Shown: one piece after another, positions 6,601 through 6,717 of the stretch
Layout: every line of letters begins with the position of its first letter
Numbering within the stretch: position 1 is the stretch's first letter
From: Methanosarcinales archaeon
Lineage (GTDB): Archaea; Halobacteriota; Methanosarcinia; Methanosarcinales; Methanosarcinaceae
DNA: 6,717 nucleotides
Direction of reading: 5' to 3'
Assembly (NCBI GenBank): GCA_012329085.1
Contig: JAAXQB010000096.1
Coordinates: 1 to 6,717 of the forward strand
The notes under the pieces: model-generated
The model's database searches: none
What the model saw: the letters and a program-made list of their open reading frames with translations, nothing else
Told to the model about the DNA's origin: nothing
Made by a program: the position numbers and the translations under genes

Positions 6601-6717
6601 GTTTACAAAGAAGTTTTCTGAGCCTTCTGCAAAATGGTCGTCTGTAATCGCTACGGTAATGGTTGCGGTTGTTGATCCTGCAGGAATAGTAACGACTCCT
6701 GTTGTTCCAACATAGTC
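244..6717 (-). CDS. Giant T1SS-secreted modular adhesin-like protein, C-terminal part (5' end outside window)
   Basis: This is probably an exported cell-surface or extracellular adhesin moved by a type I (ABC/MFP/TolC-like) secretion system. That role is inferred from domain make-up; no ligand can be named. The frame is open from the window edge to TAA (246-244) and shows 2157 residues. Order by residue from the edge: Calx-beta end (1-61), Calx-beta-like (66-180), Calx-beta (186-291), T1SS-143/DUF5801-like (293-438), VWA (456-670), T1SS-type beta domain (673-786), Calx-beta (788-897), then two tandem copies of propeller, cadherin-like and T1SS-target domains (902-1523 and 1524-2157). A GTG at 6513 could be read as a start. 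It has no Shine-Dalgarno sequence and sits inside continuing Calx-beta coding sequence, so it is not the real start. No frameshift is seen. Only two cysteines occur (1008, 1388), the composition is rich in Asp, Thr, Ser, Gly and Val, and no membrane segment is seen; all fit a secreted calcium-stabilised beta protein. Transcription ends at the hairpin 46 bases beyond the stop. Secretion genes are not in view. Confidence 0.93.
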   Translation of the reverse strand, partial: DYVGTTGVVTIPAGSTTATITVAITDDHFAEGSENFFVNLSNPTNATITDAQGQGTIIDEPDVNANDTVNITLVGDSAVFEGGVAGYTVIVDKAPLTDLIVEVVTGHITTNNGDLVPVTQNITILAGTLSTTFTVTNNDDNLVEGNESYEVTLTGNTIGGSVEAVSVDTTAVETVIIDNDTAPINPNISINDMTVNESAGTMTFTVSLSSVGTQPVQVDFSTADGSAAGADYTAQVGSLTIPVGATSTTITIAINDDSIVEGTEHYFVNLSNAVNGTIVDNQGIGTILDNDLIITNGNINAFISEEGLMNGLIDTIGENSGDDTTDSPVHTGDMSFNAPVGQNITGVTLSEPMELITSNGQAIVWTGVGTDTLVGSANGTTIITVNVDNTGSYTVTLTGAVDHPHNSVEDILSINSTVTVTTSGGVSESTNMAIRIEDDMPTLSDPRQEGGIAEKTTNLMITLDISGSMGINSGMNDLTRLDAAKDAIRTLIANYESEGELAVRIVTFSTSANPAGAVWMNATDAIAYIDGLSQGGWTDYDAALADTMVAYNDPGKIVDATNTVSYFFSDGQPTSGDGSVTTLTDSNSYINGVDNGIQTAEEQIWTQFLDANSVNSFAIGMGTGLGSNAMTILDPIAYNGSGVGGTTAPLIVTDFSQLSDVLAGTFAVIVQGNLMTSSDSTINVDTGMGADGGHVSEITIDGTTYFFDGTNVTVSGTNNSTFNSSTNVLTISTVQNSTLSINLNDGNYTLLGNPGLTNNYEEVINYSVVDNDGDGASSLVSILIQRADTAITITDEMAQEGDNLVHTVTLSYSSSIAQVFSFHLDGQTATEGVDFNGIPSFSDGVIYNTVNNTITVPVGVESFTFTVSTNVDYDVEPVETYTVEIGGVIATGAILNNSSGLMAVDDTVVTTVFATETLVNGTTSGSQSQSSVSSLEHGGYVVSWQSGSQIYTQRYDVNNNPLGSEQLVTSSGHTSQVVGLTNGNYLVTWSQEMGGGTTNIVGQLYTECGTPINGHFVVAQADYDPLIALPNGEFIVTWTANARLNNNGHDHDGSEQGVFGQRYDANGATIGNAFQINNYTSSSQMDSEATMLANGNFIVTWQSQGQDGSGFGVYSQQFSLTTTGVTKVGAETLVNQITAGQQFDSDVTALSNGSYVVTWTGTDDSSQGIRARMFNDDGTPAGSEFVVNSYTHNIQSVSSVAETSNGFVVVWQSIAHGDDDSVSGVYSQLFDSVGNKVGGEILINTHTDNQQTDPLVTSLADGGYVVTWSSMTQDGSGWGVYSQRFDALGNHWSQVSEGMLVRNDGELIIGANVLLDNDSVASTGTLSIVSVQSAPHGTVTLNADGTITFVPNASYVGMTTFEYTITDGNGNHDSAIVSVLVEDSTATCDLAASTLMDNVLYGTNADVITGANLAITGETDEFQILGNNVMGVNFDGTEDLLDISKLINGGEKVNPNTLSDYVEVSLVDADNDGQVDDTLIVVDSNGESDSGGMLTNIYLQDTQLTESQINFVANVDPGSTSSVHAVDDSVLNQLASAELQVNTATLAHQSSSSIASTADGGYVVSWTSPDDGFQSFGVYTQRYDAYNSRVGVETRVNEFETNNQDSSHIIGLENGNYLVTWSSHDTDFSNYTGNGNYTGVVQNAGTETILSQLYSSDGVAIGNNFVVALGEYDPIAPMPGGGFVVTWTAGSTGTPSDSDGNGVFGQRYDENANPMGAAFQINTEEASDQQNTELTALSNNDFVVTWQSMDQDNSGNFAIYSQLFTLTLTGVQAVGSETLVSSASGTYEIDSDVTSLANGTYVVTWTIDDGSSNGIAARIYNNDGTPVGNEFIVNDYITGSQEKPVIAETSNGFVVVWQSVAHGQELSGTGIYSQLFDLSGNKIGDEVIVNSYTLNNQEEPAVSSMADGGYVVSWGSQSQDGSGSGIYSQRFDMDGVPWKHIVEGYLVSNDGELVIGSNVLLANDSSDIGLSIGVSSVQDAQNGTVTLNADGTITFEPIFGYVGPASFEYTIVDANGVSDTAEVKVFVQDASSDTVSDNMLYGADGDILIGSDYVTDGQDDQFEILGDGVLISNFDISEDVLGISELIGSGEAIDSTTLSDYLEITFVDADNDGQVDDTQIVVDSNGESDTGGELITIFIQDEQLTLSDFDDDNLDYD
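628..894 (-). other. Cadherin-like (tandem-95 type) Ig domain, copy B
   Basis: Residues about 1942-2030 repeat the pattern of copy A: N-V-L-L-A-N-D, G-T-V-T-L-N-A-D-G-T-I-T-F-E-P, Y-V-G-P-A-S-F-E-Y-T-I-V-D-A-N-G and A-E-V-K-V-F-V. The preceding linker (Y-L-V-S-N-D-G-E-L-V-I-G) also matches copy A (M-L-V-R-N-D-G-E-L-I-I-G), so the linker was duplicated together with the domain. Confidence 0.9.
898..2145 (-). other. Seven-repeat propeller-like region, copy B
   Basis: Residues about 1525-1941 again hold seven W-strand repeats. The tryptophans are at 1566, 1621, 1687, 1746, 1805, 1857 and 1914, so spacing is 52-66 residues. The last two spacings (52 and 57) are identical to copy A. The second repeat is longer than in copy A because of an insert containing N-Y-T-G-N-G-N-Y-T-G. 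The D-Q-D-N-S-G and Q-D-G-S-G-S-G loops resemble calcium-binding turns. Seven repeats in both copies supports one complete propeller per module. Confidence 0.7.
2185..2541 (-). other. T1SS C-terminal target-like domain, internal copy A
   Basis: Residues about 1393-1511 resemble the type I secretion C-terminal target domain of the VCA0849 subclass. A degenerate RTX-like L-Y-G-T-N-A-D-V-I-T-G is followed by F-D-G-T-E-D-L-L-D-I-S-K-L-I, T-L-S-D-Y-V-E-V, then D-A-D-N-D-G-Q-V-D-D with aspartates at 1468, 1470, 1472, 1476 and 1477, and a closing I-Y-L-Q-D-T-Q-L. The domain normally lies at the very C-terminus. Here about 640 residues follow it, so it probably no longer acts as the terminal export signal; that is inference. 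Confidence 0.75.
2569..2832 (-). other. Cadherin-like (tandem-95 type) Ig domain, copy A
   Basis: Residues about 1296-1383 show N-V-L-L-D-N-D, then L-S-I-V-S-V, G-T-V-T-L-N-A-D-G-T-I-T-F-V-P, Y-V-G-M-T-T-F-E-Y-T-I-T-D-G-N-G and A-I-V-S-V-L-V. This is the classic pattern of the bacterial cadherin-like repeat. It is unusual that just one such unit lies between the propeller and the secretion-target domain instead of a long array. Confidence 0.9.
2836..3996 (-). other. Seven-repeat propeller-like region, copy A
   Basis: Residues about 908-1294 contain seven repeats of 45-63 residues. Each has a G-x-[YF]-[VIL]-V-[ST]-W type strand, or N-G-F-V-V-V-W in the sixth. The tryptophans are at 944, 989, 1038, 1101, 1159, 1211 and 1268. 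After several of them comes a Q-D-G-S-G-x-G loop, then Y-[ST]-Q-[RLQ]-[FY] and G-x-[EF]-x-x-[VI]-N. Repeat number and length suit a seven-bladed beta-propeller. The fold is inferred, not shown. Such repeats are often found in secreted T1SS proteins and may bind calcium or a ligand. Confidence 0.7.
4027..4356 (-). other. Calx-beta-like domain
   Basis: Residues about 788-897 start I-T-I-T-D-E-M-A-Q-E-G. They contain the A-T-E-G-V-D-F core, a V-P-V-G-V-E-S-F-T-F strand, D-Y-D-V-E-P-V-E-T-Y (equivalent to the D-D-x-x-x-E-G-x-E-x-Y motif), and a closing A-T-G-A-I-L-N-N. The final D-N-D of the family is replaced by L-N-N. It is the last Ig-like stalk unit before the duplicated C-terminal region. 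Confidence 0.75.
4360..4701 (-). other. T1SS-type beta domain following VWA
   Basis: Residues about 673-786 show a G-A-D-G-G-H-V-S-E-I-T-I-D-G-T strand pair, a short repeat-like N-V-L-T-I-S-T-V-Q-N-S-T-L-S-I segment, then N-L-N-D-G-N-Y-T-L. They end with the V-V-D-N-D-G-D-G-A-S calcium-loop-like motif. This order matches the second half of the DUF5801/T1SS repeat units of giant RTX proteins, as though the VWA domain had been inserted between two such units. Family assignment is by eye. Confidence 0.6.
4708..5352 (-). other. von Willebrand factor A (VWA) domain with intact MIDAS
   Basis: Residues about 456-670 form a VWA fold. The metal-ion-dependent adhesion site is complete: D-I-S-G-S (DxSxS) at 464-468, a threonine at 538 in G-G-W-T-D-Y, and an aspartate at 570 in F-F-S-D-G. 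The A-V-R-I-V-T-F-S strand and the helix rich in Ala, Asp and Arg (R-L-D-A-A-K-D-A-I) fit the Rossmann-like order. A glycine-rich stretch (G-I-G-M-G-T-G-L-G-S region) follows. VWA domains in secreted bacterial adhesins bind a divalent metal and protein or glycan ligands. The ligand here is unknown. It lies between two T1SS-type beta domains, an arrangement seen in RTX adhesins. Confidence 0.9.
5404..5841 (-). other. T1SS-143 / DUF5801-like repeat domain
   Basis: Residues about 293-438 begin with an I-S-E-E-G-L motif and a run of Gly/Asp (G-E-N-S-G-D-D). They continue with a T-G-D-M-S-F-N-A-P strand, then G-S-Y-T-V-T-L-T-G-A-V-D-H-P, and close with I-R-I-E-D-D-M-P. This pattern (E-x-G-L, then G-x-Y-T-V-T-L-x-x-x-x-D-H, then a closing E-D-D-x-P) matches a repeat common in giant T1SS-secreted proteins. 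The family assignment is by eye. The domain sits directly before the VWA domain. Confidence 0.6.
5845..6162 (-). other. Calx-beta domain
   Basis: Residues about 186-291 are a textbook Calx-beta repeat. They show I-S-I-N-D-M-T-V-N-E-S-A-G at the start, D-F-S-T-A-D-G-S-A followed by D-Y in the middle, then an I-P-V-G-A-T-S strand, I-N-D-D-S-I-V-E-G-T-E-H-Y, and G-T-I-L-D-N-D at the end. The conserved acidic residues at the domain ends are the expected calcium ligands. It is closely related to the repeat cut by the window edge, consistent with a longer Calx-beta array upstream. Confidence 0.88.
6180..6522 (-). other. Calx-beta-like domain (divergent)
   Basis: Residues about 66-180 form a beta-rich unit starting V-N-I-T-L-V-G. 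It contains an I-L-A-G-T strand, the D-D-N-L-V-E-G-N-E-S-Y-E-V motif and a closing I-I-D-N-D. The D-D-x-x-x-E-G-x-E-x-Y core and the D-N-D end are Calx-beta hallmarks. The front half (E-G-G-V-A-G-Y-T-V) is more like the Ig-like repeats found beside Calx-beta in T1SS proteins, so this is a divergent member. A structural stalk role is inferred. Confidence 0.65.
6535..6717 (-). other. Calx-beta domain, C-terminal part (cut by window edge)
   Basis: Visible residues 1-61 show the second half of a Calx-beta repeat: a V-T-I-P-A-G strand, a T-A-T-I-T-V strand, the D-D-x-x-A-E-G-S-E-x-F motif, and the closing G-T-I-I-D segment. The first half is outside the window. Calx-beta repeats are calcium-binding Ig-like beta sandwiches used in tandem as stalk units in large bacterial adhesins. 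This entry shows that coding continues upstream of the GTG at 6513. Confidence 0.8.

Noticed and set aside
244..6717. A new defence, retron or toxin-antitoxin system
   Set aside because: No nuclease, reverse transcriptase, ATPase or small-RNA signature is present; every domain recognised belongs to secreted adhesin-like proteins.

Overview
The window is almost entirely one minus-strand open reading frame. It is the C-terminal part of a giant, modular, type I-secreted (T1SS/RTX-adhesin-like) surface protein. The frame is open from the right edge (6717) to a TAA at 246-244, giving 2157 visible residues. The true start, and probably much more repeat region, lies beyond the right edge. Residue numbers below count from the right edge (residue 1 = bases 6717-6715). 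The moderately AT-rich DNA, the Calx-beta and T1SS-type repeats, and the VCA0849-like C-terminal target domain suggest a marine or aquatic gammaproteobacterium. Sulfur-oxidising or Campylobacterota-type bacteria carry similar proteins, so the taxon is not settled.

Layout in the protein's N-to-C direction (right to left in the window): the end of one Calx-beta repeat, two more Calx-beta-like repeats, a T1SS-143/DUF5801-like domain, a von Willebrand factor A domain with an intact MIDAS, a second T1SS-type beta domain, and a further Calx-beta repeat. After these comes a unit of about 620-635 residues present twice in tandem. Each copy has a 7-repeat propeller-like region marked by G-x-[YF]-V-V-[ST]-W strands, a cadherin-like (tandem-95 type) Ig domain, and a T1SS C-terminal target-like domain with a DxDxDGxxxDD calcium-loop motif. 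Only the last copy ends the protein, with a very acidic tail.

A clear rho-independent terminator on the minus strand (168-198) follows the stop. The remaining left flank (1-167) holds no convincing gene. It does contain a small cluster of TGCGTC repeats around a 14-bp palindrome.

No CRISPR array, RNA gene, insertion sequence or defence system is visible. The most unusual feature is the tandem duplication of the whole C-terminal propeller/cadherin/secretion-target unit, which leaves a secretion-signal-like domain in the protein interior.
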